Shown here one piece after another: positions 42,480 through 53,303 of a stretch of 64,000 nucleotides of DNA (position 1 is its first letter; each line of letters starts with the position of its first letter). The notes under the pieces are model-generated. The model made no database searches, was not told the origin of the DNA, and saw only the letters and a list, made by a program, of their open reading frames with translations. Source of the DNA: Pseudomonadota bacterium. Lineage in GTDB: Bacteria > Pseudomonadota > Alphaproteobacteria > Rhizobiales > Xanthobacteraceae. A program made the translations under genes and the position numbers. The stretch covers positions 62,001 through 126,000 of the forward strand of contig JAFAGM010000059.1 in assembly GCA_023422775.1 (NCBI GenBank), written 5' to 3'.

Positions 42480-43160
42480 ATGAACGTCATAGTTTTTGCT
42501 TCGCGTAAGGGGGGCTCGGGAAAAAGTACCCTGGCTGCTCACCTCGCTGCCCACGTCCACAAGGCAACGAAACCAATTCTTCTCGTCGATGCCGATCCGC
42601 AGGGCTCGCTTACTCTCTGGCACAAGCTGCGCGGCACCAACGAACCGCCGATCAAGGCCGCGGTGAATTCCGTCACCGGTATTGTTGCCGCAGCCAAGCG
42701 CGACGGTATCGAATGGGTTTTCATCGACACGCCGCCGAACCTGTCGGCCGTCGTCGATGACGCCATCCGCAACGCAACGATGGTGATCATCCCGGCCCGG
42801 CCCGGCGTGTTCGACGTCAATGCCGTGCAGGAAACGATTCAGACCTGCCGCTCGGCGCGCAAGCCCTACGCGGTCGTGGTCAACGGCGCTCCGGCTGAAC
42901 GTGACGGCGTCGAAAGCCGCATCGTCACCATTGCACGCGAGGCGCTGGCGAAATTCCGCGCGCCGGTGTGGAGCGGCCAGATCACCAACCGCGCCGACCT
43001 CATCATGGCACTCAGCCAGGGCGAAGGCGCCCGCGAATATTACGCGGAAGGCCGGGCTGCGGCCGAGATCACCAGGTTGTGGGGCGCGATCGAGCGTTCG
43101 ATCAAGGCGATCCGCGGAACGGCGTCGGCTTCGGGCGTCATGCACAAGCAGGCGGCGTAA
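42480..43160 (+). CDS. Orphan ParA/MinD-family ATPase
   Basis: A 226-residue ATPase with the deviant Walker A RKGGSGKST (signature Lys10 and Lys15), the DADPQGSLT switch I block and FIDTPPN as Walker B. No ParB gene is adjacent, so it probably positions another cargo rather than the chromosome. It has no N-terminal helix-turn-helix, so direct binding to the upstream palindrome is doubtful. AGGCCAAGG lies upstream, and a strong terminator follows. Confidence 0.9.
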   Translation: MNVIVFASRKGGSGKSTLAAHLAAHVHKATKPILLVDADPQGSLTLWHKLRGTNEPPIKAAVNSVTGIVAAAKRDGIEWVFIDTPPNLSAVVDDAIRNATMVIIPARPGVFDVNAVQETIQTCRSARKPYAVVVNGAPAERDGVESRIVTIAREALAKFRAPVWSGQITNRADLIMALSQGEGAREYYAEGRAAAEITRLWGAIERSIKAIRGTASASGVMHKQAA

Positions 43161-43201
43161 CAACGCCGCTTTCCATTTTTTTATTTTCTGGACTGACAAA
43201 G

Positions 43202-43224
43202 ACGCGCGGGCTCCGCGCGTTTTT
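43202..43224 (+). terminator. Rho-independent terminator of the parA-like gene
   Basis: ACGCGCGG, loop GCT, CCGCGCGT, then TTTTTCTTTT. Confidence 0.85.
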
Positions 43225-43245
43225 CTTTTGTCTGAATTATCTCCG

Positions 43246-43323
43246 CGTCATTGCGAGCGCAGCGAAGCAATCCATCTATCCCCGAGTTGAGACGTGGATT
43301 GCTTCGCTGCGCTCGCAATGACG
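43246..43323. repeat. Inverted-repeat element, CGTCATTGCGAG family, copy 1
   Basis: A perfect 29-bp inverted repeat (arms 43246-43274 and 43295-43323) starting CGTCATTGCGAGCGCAGCG, with a 20-base loop. Two more copies of the family lie at 56985 and 63876. Confidence 0.85.
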
Positions 43324-43333
43324 GGGAGGCCCT

Positions 43334-43471
43334 CTACGCCACCATCAGCATGTAGAACACCACGACCGGCGACGCGGTCAGGATCACCGTCCAGATGCCG
43401 ACGGCCCAGAGGATATCCTCGGTCGAGAATCCCCGATCCTGAGGGATGGTGTCCTTGTATTCGCAATGCAC
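43334..43471 (-). CDS. Tiny single-helix membrane protein (45 aa)
   Basis: Reads VHCEYKDTIPQDRG then a hydrophobic helix (WAVGIWTVILTASPVVVFYM) to the C-terminus. The start is GTG at 43471, after GGGGGCG. Its helix region resembles that of the divergent 46-residue protein (ED-IL, W, SPV, Y-L-V spacing), suggesting a paralogous pair. Too small for family assignment. Confidence 0.5.
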   Translation of the reverse strand: MHCEYKDTIPQDRGFSTEDILWAVGIWTVILTASPVVVFYMLMVA

Positions 43472-43575
43472 GGCGCGCCCCCGCGTTTTGTTGTTTGTGG
43501 GGACCTTGATACGCGAGCGGTTTTTAATATCCCGGTCCGAATTCCCTTCGCATTTGACCTCGCCTGCTACCACCG

Positions 43576-43602
43576 GTTAACCACCGCCGTATCCTGGTTA
43601 AC
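43576..43602. promoter_or_regulatory. Inverted repeat between the two tiny membrane-protein genes
   Basis: GTTAACCA, eleven bases, TGGTTAAC: a perfect 8-bp dyad in the divergent promoter region. It is not a CtrA box because the TTAA cores are 17 bases apart. Confidence 0.4.
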
Positions 43603-43705
43603 GGCGGGTCACAGCAGGGCTGCAAAGTCGAGCGAAGGTCCGGCCACGACCTTAAAATTTTACGCGTATCGATCTGCCCTCAAGAAAAAGCACGGGGGGA
43701 TTCCA

Positions 43706-43846
43706 ATGATCGAACACGACAAGAGATTTCCGACCAGCTCCCACGCCCAGCGCGTGCAGGACGTGCTGCTTGTGTCGTCGTTCGCGATGTGGGCGATGGT
43801 GCTCGGCTTCGCGCCGGTGCTGACCTATCGTCTGCTGGTGAGCTGA
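43706..43846 (+). CDS. Tiny single-helix membrane protein (46 aa)
   Basis: A 46-residue peptide: a hydrophilic start (MIEHDKRFPTSSHAQRVQD) and one hydrophobic helix (LLVSSFAMWAMVLGFAPVL) ending TYRLLVS. GGGGG lies six bases before the ATG. It is divergent from, and similar to, the 45-residue peptide gene. A hairpin follows three bases after the stop. Confidence 0.55.
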   Translation: MIEHDKRFPTSSHAQRVQDVLLVSSFAMWAMVLGFAPVLTYRLLVS

Positions 43847-43848
43847 CG

Positions 43849-43885
43849 GCAACTCCCTCTCACCATGGAGGCGAGAGGGAGTTGC
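43849..43885. terminator. Bidirectional hairpin between convergent genes
   Basis: Perfect 13-bp stem GCAACTCCCTCTC / GAGAGGGAGTTGC between the tiny membrane-protein gene and the aldolase gene. There is no T-run. Confidence 0.55.
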
Positions 43886-43892
43886 GCTGATC

Positions 43893-44840
43893 CTACGCCC
43901 GCCGCAGCAATAGCGGGCTGCGCCGTTCGAACTCCGCATCGAGCCGCGCCGCCAGTTCCGCGCTCACTTCCACCATCGGCAGGCGCACTTCCGCGCTGTC
44001 GATCAATCCGCTGCGCGCCAGCCAGTGCTTCGCCGGCGCCGGGCTCGGCTCGGCGAACAGCAATTGCGTCAGTTCGCAAACACTTTCCCAGCACGCCAGC
44101 GCGCCGTCACGGTCACCCTGCCTGTGCAGCGCGAATACCGACGCGAATGCTTCGGTCTCCAGATGCGCCGACAGCAGGATGGCGCCGTCGGCGCCGTCGG
44201 TCAGCGCCTCATGATAGTGCGCGTCCTCGCCGGTCAGCACACGAAAGCCCGGCGGCTTGCGGCTGATGAACTCGATCGACTGCGCGCGGTCGGCGCTGCA
44301 ATCCTTGATGCCGACGATGTTCGGATGTTCGGCGAGTTGCAGCAGCGTCTCGTTGGTGAGGTTGACCGCGGTCCGGTACGGGATGTTGTAGAGCACGAGC
44401 GGCCACGATGCGTGATCGGCGAGCGTCTCGAAATGCCTGACGAGGCCGCGCTGCGAGGGCCGCGTGTAATAGGGGCTCGCGATCAGATAGCCGTCGATCG
44501 GCCAGGCGGCGGTCTCATCCAGCGCATCCAGCATCTTCGCCGTCACGGCGCCCGACAGCCCGAGGCAGAGCGGCAGGTAGCGTTGGCTGGCGGCAAGTTC
44601 CGCGCGCACCGTCGCGACCAGTTGCTCGAGTTCGGCAATGCCAAGCGCCATGCCTTCGCCCGACGTCGCCGCGAGGATCAGGCCGTCTACGGGGCCGCTG
44701 GCGTAGTGCCTGACCAGCCGTCGCAGGCTGGGCTCGTCGAGCACGCCGTCGCGAAACGGCGTGACCAGGGGCAGCCACAGGCCCTTCAACCGGGTTTGCA
44801 GATCGGTCGTGCTCAGGTTGGTCGTCGGTCGGTCAGTCAT
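43893..44840 (-). CDS. DapA-family aldolase (dihydrodipicolinate synthase family)
   Basis: A (beta/alpha)8 class I aldolase, 315 residues. The Schiff-base Lys lies in IVGIKDCSAD, the catalytic Tyr in LYNIPYRT, and the pyruvate carboxylate loop is AATSGEGMAL, where canonical DapA has GTTGE. Substitution of GTTGE with ATSGE leaves both true DapA and a related keto-acid aldolase or dehydratase possible. A terminator hairpin sits in its leader, so attenuation is conceivable. Confidence 0.85.
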   Translation of the reverse strand: MTDRPTTNLSTTDLQTRLKGLWLPLVTPFRDGVLDEPSLRRLVRHYASGPVDGLILAATSGEGMALGIAELEQLVATVRAELAASQRYLPLCLGLSGAVTAKMLDALDETAAWPIDGYLIASPYYTRPSQRGLVRHFETLADHASWPLVLYNIPYRTAVNLTNETLLQLAEHPNIVGIKDCSADRAQSIEFISRKPPGFRVLTGEDAHYHEALTDGADGAILLSAHLETEAFASVFALHRQGDRDGALACWESVCELTQLLFAEPSPAPAKHWLARSGLIDSAEVRLPMVEVSAELAARLDAEFERRSPLLLRRA

Positions 44841-44882
44841 TGGTCCATCTCCTTCGGGAACGAGAGCCGGAGACGGGACAAT

Positions 44883-44910
44883 AAAAAACCCCGTCCAGAC
44901 GGCGGGGTTT
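44883..44910 (-). terminator. Terminator or attenuator in the leader of the aldolase gene
   Basis: On the minus strand, AAACCCCGCC pairs with GACGGGGTTT through a 5-base loop, followed by a TTTTTT run. It lies only 43 bases upstream of the aldolase ATG. No gene on that strand ends nearby (LysR stops 420 bases away and has its own hairpin), so premature termination of the aldolase leader is a real option. Confidence 0.65.
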
Positions 44911-44954
44911 CGGGATCGTGGTAAGCGGCAGGTTTATCGCGCGCGTCGATCTCG

Positions 44955-44978
44955 GGTCCCCGGATGGGGACCTTTTTT
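44955..44978 (+). terminator. Rho-independent terminator on the plus strand
   Basis: GGTCCCC, loop GGAT, GGGGACC, then TTTTTT. No plus-strand gene precedes it, so it may end an unrecognised small RNA or an antisense transcript; on the minus strand the same hairpin lies in the aldolase leader. Confidence 0.6.
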
Positions 44979-45014
44979 CGACGACAGAGCTGCGCACGAA
45001 TTCGTGATCATGTC

Positions 45015-45178
45015 GCGATGATGATGACGAGGCGCGTGGTTGTCAATCCGCGCGCGAGATAGCGCAAGCGCGAAAAAAAGCCGGGCTCGAAAGAGCCCGG
45101 CCTAAGGTATTGGCCACGTGAGGCCGACACAATCACCTTCCAAGAGGGATTACTGAACTGCCGCGCCACTGGAGGAGG
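45015..45178 (+). ncRNA. ssrS: Candidate 6S RNA
   Basis: The segment around 45126-45172 reads GACACAATCACCTTCCAAG followed by AGGGATTACTGAACTGCCGC, closely following the conserved 3' half of 6S RNA (E. coli has GACACATTCACCTTGAACCAAG, then a GGGTTACAGCCTGCGGC stretch; compared from memory). The apical stem is the perfect GCCGGGCTC-GAAA-GAGCCCGGC at 45080-45101. A closing stem can form between GGCGCG near 45031 and CGCGCC near 45162. 6S RNA binds RNA polymerase holoenzyme and regulates transcription in stationary phase. Both ends are approximate, and I could not identify the promoter. Confidence 0.65.
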
Positions 45179-45254
45179 GGGACATATGCGCGACGCGACC
45201 GATCAGCGTGGAAATACTATGATCCCCATCAGCCGTTCGCAGCAAGCGCCCGGG

Positions 45255-45273
45255 CCGCATGTCTGACATGCGG
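45255..45273. repeat. 19-bp palindrome downstream of the 6S RNA
   Basis: CCGCATGTC T GACATGCGG, a perfect 9-bp dyad with a single central base. Such compact symmetry suits a dimeric protein site better than an RNA hairpin. Its role is unknown. Confidence 0.5.
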
Positions 45274-45290
45274 AGAGCGAGGCCTCTATA

Positions 45291-45316
45291 AAAACCGCTA
45301 ATTTTGAAGCGGTTTT
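45291..45316 (-). terminator. Terminator of the LysR gene (possibly bidirectional)
   Basis: AAAACCGC, 10-base loop, GCGGTTTT; on the minus strand it is followed by TTTTTATA, and on the plus strand by TTTTCTG. It lies 18 bases after the LysR stop. Confidence 0.7.
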
Positions 45317-45334
45317 CTGAAGCCGCGCCCGCGT

Positions 45335-46228
45335 CTAGGAAGGCCAGCGCTGCGCCTTGCTCACCACGAAATCGCGGAACACCTGCACCCGCGCCACCGT
45401 CTTCAACTCTTCGGGGTAGACGAAATAGGTGTCGATCGCGATCGAGTCGGTTTCGCCGAACAACTGCACCAGGCGGCTGTTTTCCTCGACGAGGTAGTCG
45501 GGCAGGGCGGCGATGCCGAGCCCCTGCTGACAGGCGCGGACAAGGCCCAGGATGTTGTTGACCTTGAAATACGCCTCGCGCGGACCCGAGCCGTTGCGGC
45601 CGGCGTCGATCAGCCAGCTGCGGTTCTGCAGGTGTACCGGAACCTGCGCGTCACCGAGCATGATGATGCGATGCGAGTCGAGGTCGTCGAGCGTGCGTGG
45701 CGTGCCGAAGCGCTTGATGTAATCCGGCGAGCAATAGGCGTGGAAGCCGATCGAGAACAGCTTGCGCTGGATCAGGTCGGGCTGCGTCGGCTTGCGGGTC
45801 CGGATCGCGACGTCGGCCTCGCGCATCGACAGATCGAGATCCTCGTCGGTGACGATCAGCGAGATGCGGATGTCCGGATAGAGCGCGGTGAATTCGTCGA
45901 GCCGCGGGATCAGCCAGTTGATGCCGAGCGCCGGCGGCGTGGTGATCTTGAGATCGCCGCTCGGCCGCTCGCGGCTGTCGGTGAGCTTGGCGCGCGCCGC
46001 CTGCAACTGCATGAACACGTCATGCGCGGTGCGAAACAGCAGATCGCCCTGTTCGGTGAGGATGAGCCCGCGCGCATGGCGGTGAAACAGCGACACCGCG
46101 AGTTCCTGCTCGAGCGCGCTGACCTGGCGCGACACTGCTGACTGCGAAAGCCCGAGCTGCTCGCCGGCGTGCGTGAAGCTGCCCGCTTCCGCGGCCGCAT
46201 GAAACACCTTCAGCTTGTCCCAATCCAT
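45335..46228 (-). CDS. LysR-family transcriptional regulator
   Basis: A 297-residue regulator. The winged helix opens MDWDKLKVFHAAAEAGSFT and contains LGLSQSAVSRQVSALEQELA; the C-terminal part is the LysR substrate-binding domain (GDLKITTPPALGINWLIPRL). I start at MDWDK as is usual for the family. In-frame ATGs at 46258 and 46264 exist, the latter overlapping the trxB stop as ATGA, so a 309-residue form is possible and the two genes are likely cotranscribed. Target unknown. Confidence 0.9.
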   Translation of the reverse strand: MDWDKLKVFHAAAEAGSFTHAGEQLGLSQSAVSRQVSALEQELAVSLFHRHARGLILTEQGDLLFRTAHDVFMQLQAARAKLTDSRERPSGDLKITTPPALGINWLIPRLDEFTALYPDIRISLIVTDEDLDLSMREADVAIRTRKPTQPDLIQRKLFSIGFHAYCSPDYIKRFGTPRTLDDLDSHRIIMLGDAQVPVHLQNRSWLIDAGRNGSGPREAYFKVNNILGLVRACQQGLGIAALPDYLVEENSRLVQLFGETDSIAIDTYFVYPEELKTVARVQVFRDFVVSKAQRWPS

Positions 46229-46260
46229 GTCCTTCAATCCGTCTCGCGTTCGACGCATGA

Positions 46261-47226
46261 TCATTCAGCCGCGGCGCGATCGCTCGCGCGCAACGCCAGG
46301 AAACGCTCTGCTTCCAGGGCCGCCATGCAGCCCAGGCCCGCGGCCGTGACCGCCTGCCGGTAGATTTCGTCCGCGACGTCGCCGGCGGCAAACAGGCCGG
46401 GAATCGACGTGGCGGTCGAGTTCGGCGCCACCTCGACATAGCCCGAGGGTTTCAGCTTGATCTGGCCGGCGACGAGGTCCGTGGCCGGCGCGTGGCCGAT
46501 GGCGATGAAGACGCCGTCCGCCGGCACTTCCGTGAGCGCTCCGGTCTTGACGTTCTTCAGGCGCACATGAGTGACCTTGCTCGGGTTTTCTGCGCCGCGA
46601 ATTTCGTCGATCGCGCTGTCCCAGACCACTTTGATCTTGGGGTGCTTGAACAGCCGGTCCTGCAGGATGCGCTCGGCGCGGAAGTGATCGCGGCGATGCA
46701 CGACGGTCACCTGCGAGGCGAAATTGGTCAGGAACAGCGCTTCCTCGACAGCGGTGTTGCCGCCGCCGACCACGACCACTTCCTTGTTGCGGTAGAAAAA
46801 GCCGTCGCAGGTCGCGCAGGCCGAGACGCCAAAGCCCTTGAATTTTTCTTCCGAGGGAATGCCGAGCCAGCGCGCCTGCGCGCCGGTGGCGAGGATCACC
46901 GTTTCGGCAAGATAGACGTCGCCGCTGTCGCAGGTGAGGCGGAACGGCCGCTGCGCCAGTTCGAGCTTGTTGACGTGATCGGTGACGATCTTGGTGCCGA
47001 CATGCGCCGCCTGCTTCTCCATCTGCTCCATCAGCCACGGACCCTGGATGACGTCGGCGAAGCCCGGATAGTTCTCCACGTCGGTGGTGATGGTGAGTTG
47101 TCCGCCGGGCTGGATGCCCTGGATCAGGACCGGCTCCAGCATCGCGCGCGCCGCGTAGATCGCTGCGGTGTAACCGGCAGGGCCGGAACCGATTATGACG
47201 ACCTTGGCATGGATAGGCGCGGGCAT
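46261..47226 (-). CDS. trxB: Thioredoxin-disulfide reductase
   Basis: NADPH-dependent flavoenzyme that reduces thioredoxin, 321 residues. The FAD motif IIGSGPAGYTAAIYAARAML is at the N-terminus, the redox-active CATC (SACATCDGFF) near residue 140, the NADPH motif GGGNTAVEEALFL follows, and GLFAAGDVADE closes the FAD site. Its downstream neighbour is LysR and it is divergent from an Lrp-type regulator. Confidence 0.96.
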   Translation of the reverse strand: MPAPIHAKVVIIGSGPAGYTAAIYAARAMLEPVLIQGIQPGGQLTITTDVENYPGFADVIQGPWLMEQMEKQAAHVGTKIVTDHVNKLELAQRPFRLTCDSGDVYLAETVILATGAQARWLGIPSEEKFKGFGVSACATCDGFFYRNKEVVVVGGGNTAVEEALFLTNFASQVTVVHRRDHFRAERILQDRLFKHPKIKVVWDSAIDEIRGAENPSKVTHVRLKNVKTGALTEVPADGVFIAIGHAPATDLVAGQIKLKPSGYVEVAPNSTATSIPGLFAAGDVADEIYRQAVTAAGLGCMAALEAERFLALRASDRAAAE

Positions 47227-47468
47227 CGGTAGATCCCTCTCTTTATCGGGGGCTTGTTCAGGGCATGAGCAGAAAGCGCCGGGAAAGGCATCGCGGCGGC
47301 GCCGAAAGTGTCAAATCCAAGTCTAAGATATCTGGGAAGCTATGCAAGAATTGCAATCCAAATAGGCGAAATTTCCCCGGAACGGCGTTAAATGGCGCGG
47401 TGCACGCGCAATAAAATTGCGCATCCGCAGCGGACTGGGCTAAGAGTGTTGCACGTATACCTAGCCAG

Positions 47469-47978
47469 ATGAGCCCACCCCCAGGGAACCGGACGCGCGT
47501 GTCGAAGAATCTTGACGAAATCGACCTCAGAATTCTTGCCGAAATTCAGGCCGATGGACGAATCACCAATGTGGAACTGGCCAAACGCGTCGGCATTTCG
47601 CCGCCACCCTGCCTGCGCCGGGTTCGCACGCTGGAGGAAGAGGGCTACATCCAGGGTTACCGTGGATTGCTGGACCCGCGCCGGCTCGGCTTCGACGTCA
47701 CGGTGTTTGCGTCGGTGCACCTGTCGAGCCAGGCCGATGCCGACCTGCGCGCCTTCGAGGAGTTCGTCCGCGCCGAGCCGCTGGTCCGGGAGTGCTGGAT
47801 GCTCTCGGGCGAGGTGGACTTCATCCTGAAATGCGTCGCGCCCGACATGGCGACGTTTCAGGATTTCGTCACGCACCTGACCGCGGCCCCCCACGTGCGC
47901 AACGTGCGAACGTCGCTGGTGCTGCACAATTCGAAATACGAGGCGGCGGTGCCGCTCGATGTGAAGGTCGTGAGTTGA
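47469..47978 (+). CDS. Lrp/AsnC-family transcriptional regulator
   Basis: A 169-residue feast-famine regulator. The helix-turn-helix is EIDLRILAEIQADGRITNVE with KRVGISPPPCLRRVRTLEEE, and the C-terminal RAM/AsnC ligand domain (GEVDFILKCVAPDMATFQDF) is intact. The ATG at 47469 is used; a GTG at 47499 giving MSKNLDEIDL is an equally plausible start. It is divergent from trxB with a 242-base gap. Confidence 0.9.
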   Translation: MSPPPGNRTRVSKNLDEIDLRILAEIQADGRITNVELAKRVGISPPPCLRRVRTLEEEGYIQGYRGLLDPRRLGFDVTVFASVHLSSQADADLRAFEEFVRAEPLVRECWMLSGEVDFILKCVAPDMATFQDFVTHLTAAPHVRNVRTSLVLHNSKYEAAVPLDVKVVS

Positions 47979-47979
47979 A

Positions 47980-48021
47980 CGTCATTCCGGGTTCGCGTCT
48001 TCGACGCGCCCCGGAATGACG
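47980..48021. repeat. Long nested hairpin between convergent genes
   Basis: Outer stem CGTCATTCCGGG / CCCGGAATGACG and inner stem CGCGTC-TTC-GACGCG. It resembles short palindromic repeats of this genus and lies directly after the Lrp stop, so it may serve as a bidirectional terminator. Confidence 0.65.
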
Positions 48022-48040
48022 GAGAGGGAGATGGCCGCGC

Positions 48041-48451
48041 TTACCTCTTCCGCATCGCGTCGACGCTGATCGGCCCGCCGCCCGCCGTCGCCAGATACAG
48101 ACAGGCAAAGCAGAACAGGATCGCGGCCGTGCCGCCATTGAGCAGCGGCAGGAACACCGGCTTGGCCGCGTCCTTGAACATGTGGCCGAGGAAATAGGCG
48201 AAGGCCATCTGGCCGGACAGGATGAACGCGGAGAGGCGCGTGAACAGCCCGACCATCAGGAGCGCGCCGAGAACGAGCTCGATCGTACCGGCCACCGTGA
48301 TCAGCGGCGGAATGTTTGCGAAATAGGGCAGTACCGGAAACTTGAAGATCTTGGCGACGCCGTACTGAAACAGTAGCAGCCCGGTGAAGAAACGAAGCAG
48401 GCTGAGCGCCATCGGCTGATATTTCGCGAGAATCTTGTCGAATTGGTCCAT
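48041..48451 (-). CDS. DoxX family membrane protein
   Basis: A 136-residue four-helix membrane protein. RFFTGLLLFQYGVAKIFKFP near residue 20, GTIELVLGALLMVGLFTRLS and GQMAFAYFLGHMFKDA are the DoxX family blocks. DoxX-type proteins are associated with redox or oxidative-stress functions in some bacteria, but the biochemical role is not defined. The MDQFDK start has GGGGAC upstream. Confidence 0.9.
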   Translation of the reverse strand: MDQFDKILAKYQPMALSLLRFFTGLLLFQYGVAKIFKFPVLPYFANIPPLITVAGTIELVLGALLMVGLFTRLSAFILSGQMAFAYFLGHMFKDAAKPVFLPLLNGGTAAILFCFACLYLATAGGGPISVDAMRKR

Positions 48452-48686
48452 GTCATTGTCCCCGGTTTGACACGCTGGAAAGTAGCACCGGCATATTACA
48501 CCGTGTTGGTCGATCGCGTGTGATGCCGACACAACACCTCTGGACTTGAATCATTCCATCCGCGCGTGACCGGTCGGGACGTCGCCATTGCGACGCAACA
48601 ACGCAGCCCTCGCGGCATGCGAGAAAAAGGTAATTGTCAAAATGCGCCGCACCGCCACTCACAATCCGGTCAGGACGGCGGCCAAC

Positions 48687-48710
48687 AAAAAAGCCGCGCA
48701 GCAGCGCGGC
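48687..48710 (-). terminator. Rho-independent terminator of greA
   Basis: On the minus strand GCCGCGC, loop TGCT, GCGCGGC, then TTTTTT, 44 bases after the greA stop. Confidence 0.85.
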
Positions 48711-48753
48711 CTTCTCGCAACGGTAACTCGGAGGTGACTTAGCTCAAGTCTGA

Positions 48754-49230
48754 CTACCGCCACTCGACCTTGGTGATTTCGTACGCCTTGGCGCCGCCGG
48801 GAGCCATCACTTCCACGGTCGTGCCTTTCTTCTTGCCGATCAGCGCGCGGGCCAGCGGCGAGGTGATGGAGATGCGGCCCTTCTTGGCATCCGCCTCCGG
48901 CTCGCCGACGATCTGCCACACCGCCTTCTTCTCGGTATCCTCGTCGACCAGCGTGACGGTTGCACCGAACTTGACGGTGTCGCCGGACAGCTTCGAGATG
49001 TCGATCACATCGGCGCGCGCGAGCTTGTCCTCCAGCTCGGCGATGCGGCCTTCGTTATGCGACTGCTCTTCCTTGGCGGCATGGTATTCGGCGTTCTCCG
49101 AAAGGTCGCCATGCGAGCGTGCCTCGGCTATATGTTCGATGATGCGCGGACGGTCCTCCGACTGGCGCTTCTTCAACTCGATTTCCAGCGCGGCATAGCC
49201 GCTCGCGGTCATCGGAACCTTTTCCATCAT
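48754..49230 (-). CDS. greA: Transcription elongation factor GreA
   Basis: Stimulates transcript cleavage by backtracked RNA polymerase. From the ATG at 49230 the protein is 158 residues, the canonical GreA length. The N-terminal coiled coil contains HGDLSENAEYHAAKEEQ, whose acidic tip residues reach the polymerase active site, and the C-terminal domain includes SITSPLARALIGKKKG. AAGGA lies eight bases upstream. Two ATGs are adjacent, so the start could be one codon later. Confidence 0.97.
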   Translation of the reverse strand: MMEKVPMTASGYAALEIELKKRQSEDRPRIIEHIAEARSHGDLSENAEYHAAKEEQSHNEGRIAELEDKLARADVIDISKLSGDTVKFGATVTLVDEDTEKKAVWQIVGEPEADAKKGRISITSPLARALIGKKKGTTVEVMAPGGAKAYEITKVEWR

Positions 49231-49442
49231 ATTTTCCGTCCTTGCATCGTGCGAACCGCTGCCGGCGTGCGCACGAGGTATCATTTAGATTTCGATTCGG
49301 GCTTTCTGGCCCCGGAGTGGGCCCGCAAGCCTGTTCAATTTCGGCCCTTTCAAAGGCCGATTCAACAATCAAACGCGCGGTGAGTTCCTGCCATACGGCT
49401 TTATTGCCAATCGTTTAGCCGGCTTCTCAGCCCGGCCGACGA

Positions 49443-52907
<3,465 letters not shown>

Positions 52908-52933
52908 CAGCTCTCAGACTGGATTTTGGGCAC

Positions 52934-52961
52934 AAAAAAAGGGCGCGCAGCCGCGCGTCCC
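52934..52961 (-). terminator. Terminator-like hairpin in the carB leader
   Basis: On the minus strand GGG(A)CGCGC pairs with GCGCGCCC across GGCT with one bulged base, followed by TTTTTTT. It may end the upstream tRNA-like transcript or act as an attenuator for carB. Confidence 0.7.
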
Positions 52962-53172
52962 CTAAGCCGAGAGCGCGGGTTTCCCTCGCGCGCGGGTGGT
53001 CTTTAGACCAGATTCCGCACCCGCGAAACCCCCAAAAACGGGCCATCAACGGGGATTTTGGGAGAGATCAAGGGTATTTGTGACAGGCCCGGCTTCGCCC
53101 TTCGGGCTACGCCGCGGCAGCCTTCGTTACGACAGGGCTTGCCGAGCCGAAGCTGGCGAAGCCAGCGAAGGC

Positions 53173-53248
53173 TGGAGGCCCGGCCTGGATTTGAACCAGG
53201 ATAAAGAGCATTGCACTGCTCCCGCGTCGACGCTTCCGCCACCGGGCC
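53173..53248 (-). tRNA. tRNA-Cys-like gene with non-canonical anticodon arm (anticodon GCA)
   Basis: Acceptor GGCCCGG/CCGGGCC is perfect, the T arm CCTGG-TTCAAAT-CCAGG is perfect, and discriminator U73 followed by encoded CCA and anticodon GCA all fit tRNA-Cys. The anticodon arm is odd: GGAGC-AGTGCAAT-GCTCT gives an 8-base loop, or GAGCA-GTGCAA-TGCTC a 6-base loop, never the normal 7. The D arm is also short (GCG/CGC). It is either a decayed tRNA-Cys or an unusual tRNA that is still transcribed; the intact ends argue against simple decay. Confidence 0.6.
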
Positions 53249-53303
53249 GCGGCAATCATCGCCGATTGCGGCAAATTGAACCATACCTTACCGCGACTTA
53301 ACG

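Noticed and set aside
43576..43602. CtrA box in the GTTAACCA...TGGTTAAC dyad
   Set aside because: The TTAA cores are 17 bases apart, not 7, so it is only an inverted repeat.
45073..45101. Rho-independent terminator on the minus strand (GC stem followed by T7)
   Set aside because: The same hairpin is better explained as the apical stem of the plus-strand 6S RNA candidate, and the LysR gene already has a terminator upstream of it.
45186..45266. 26-codon plus-strand ORF after GGAGGAGGGGG
   Set aside because: The ribosome-like run lies at the end of the 6S candidate and the peptide is not protein-like; no conservation can be judged here.
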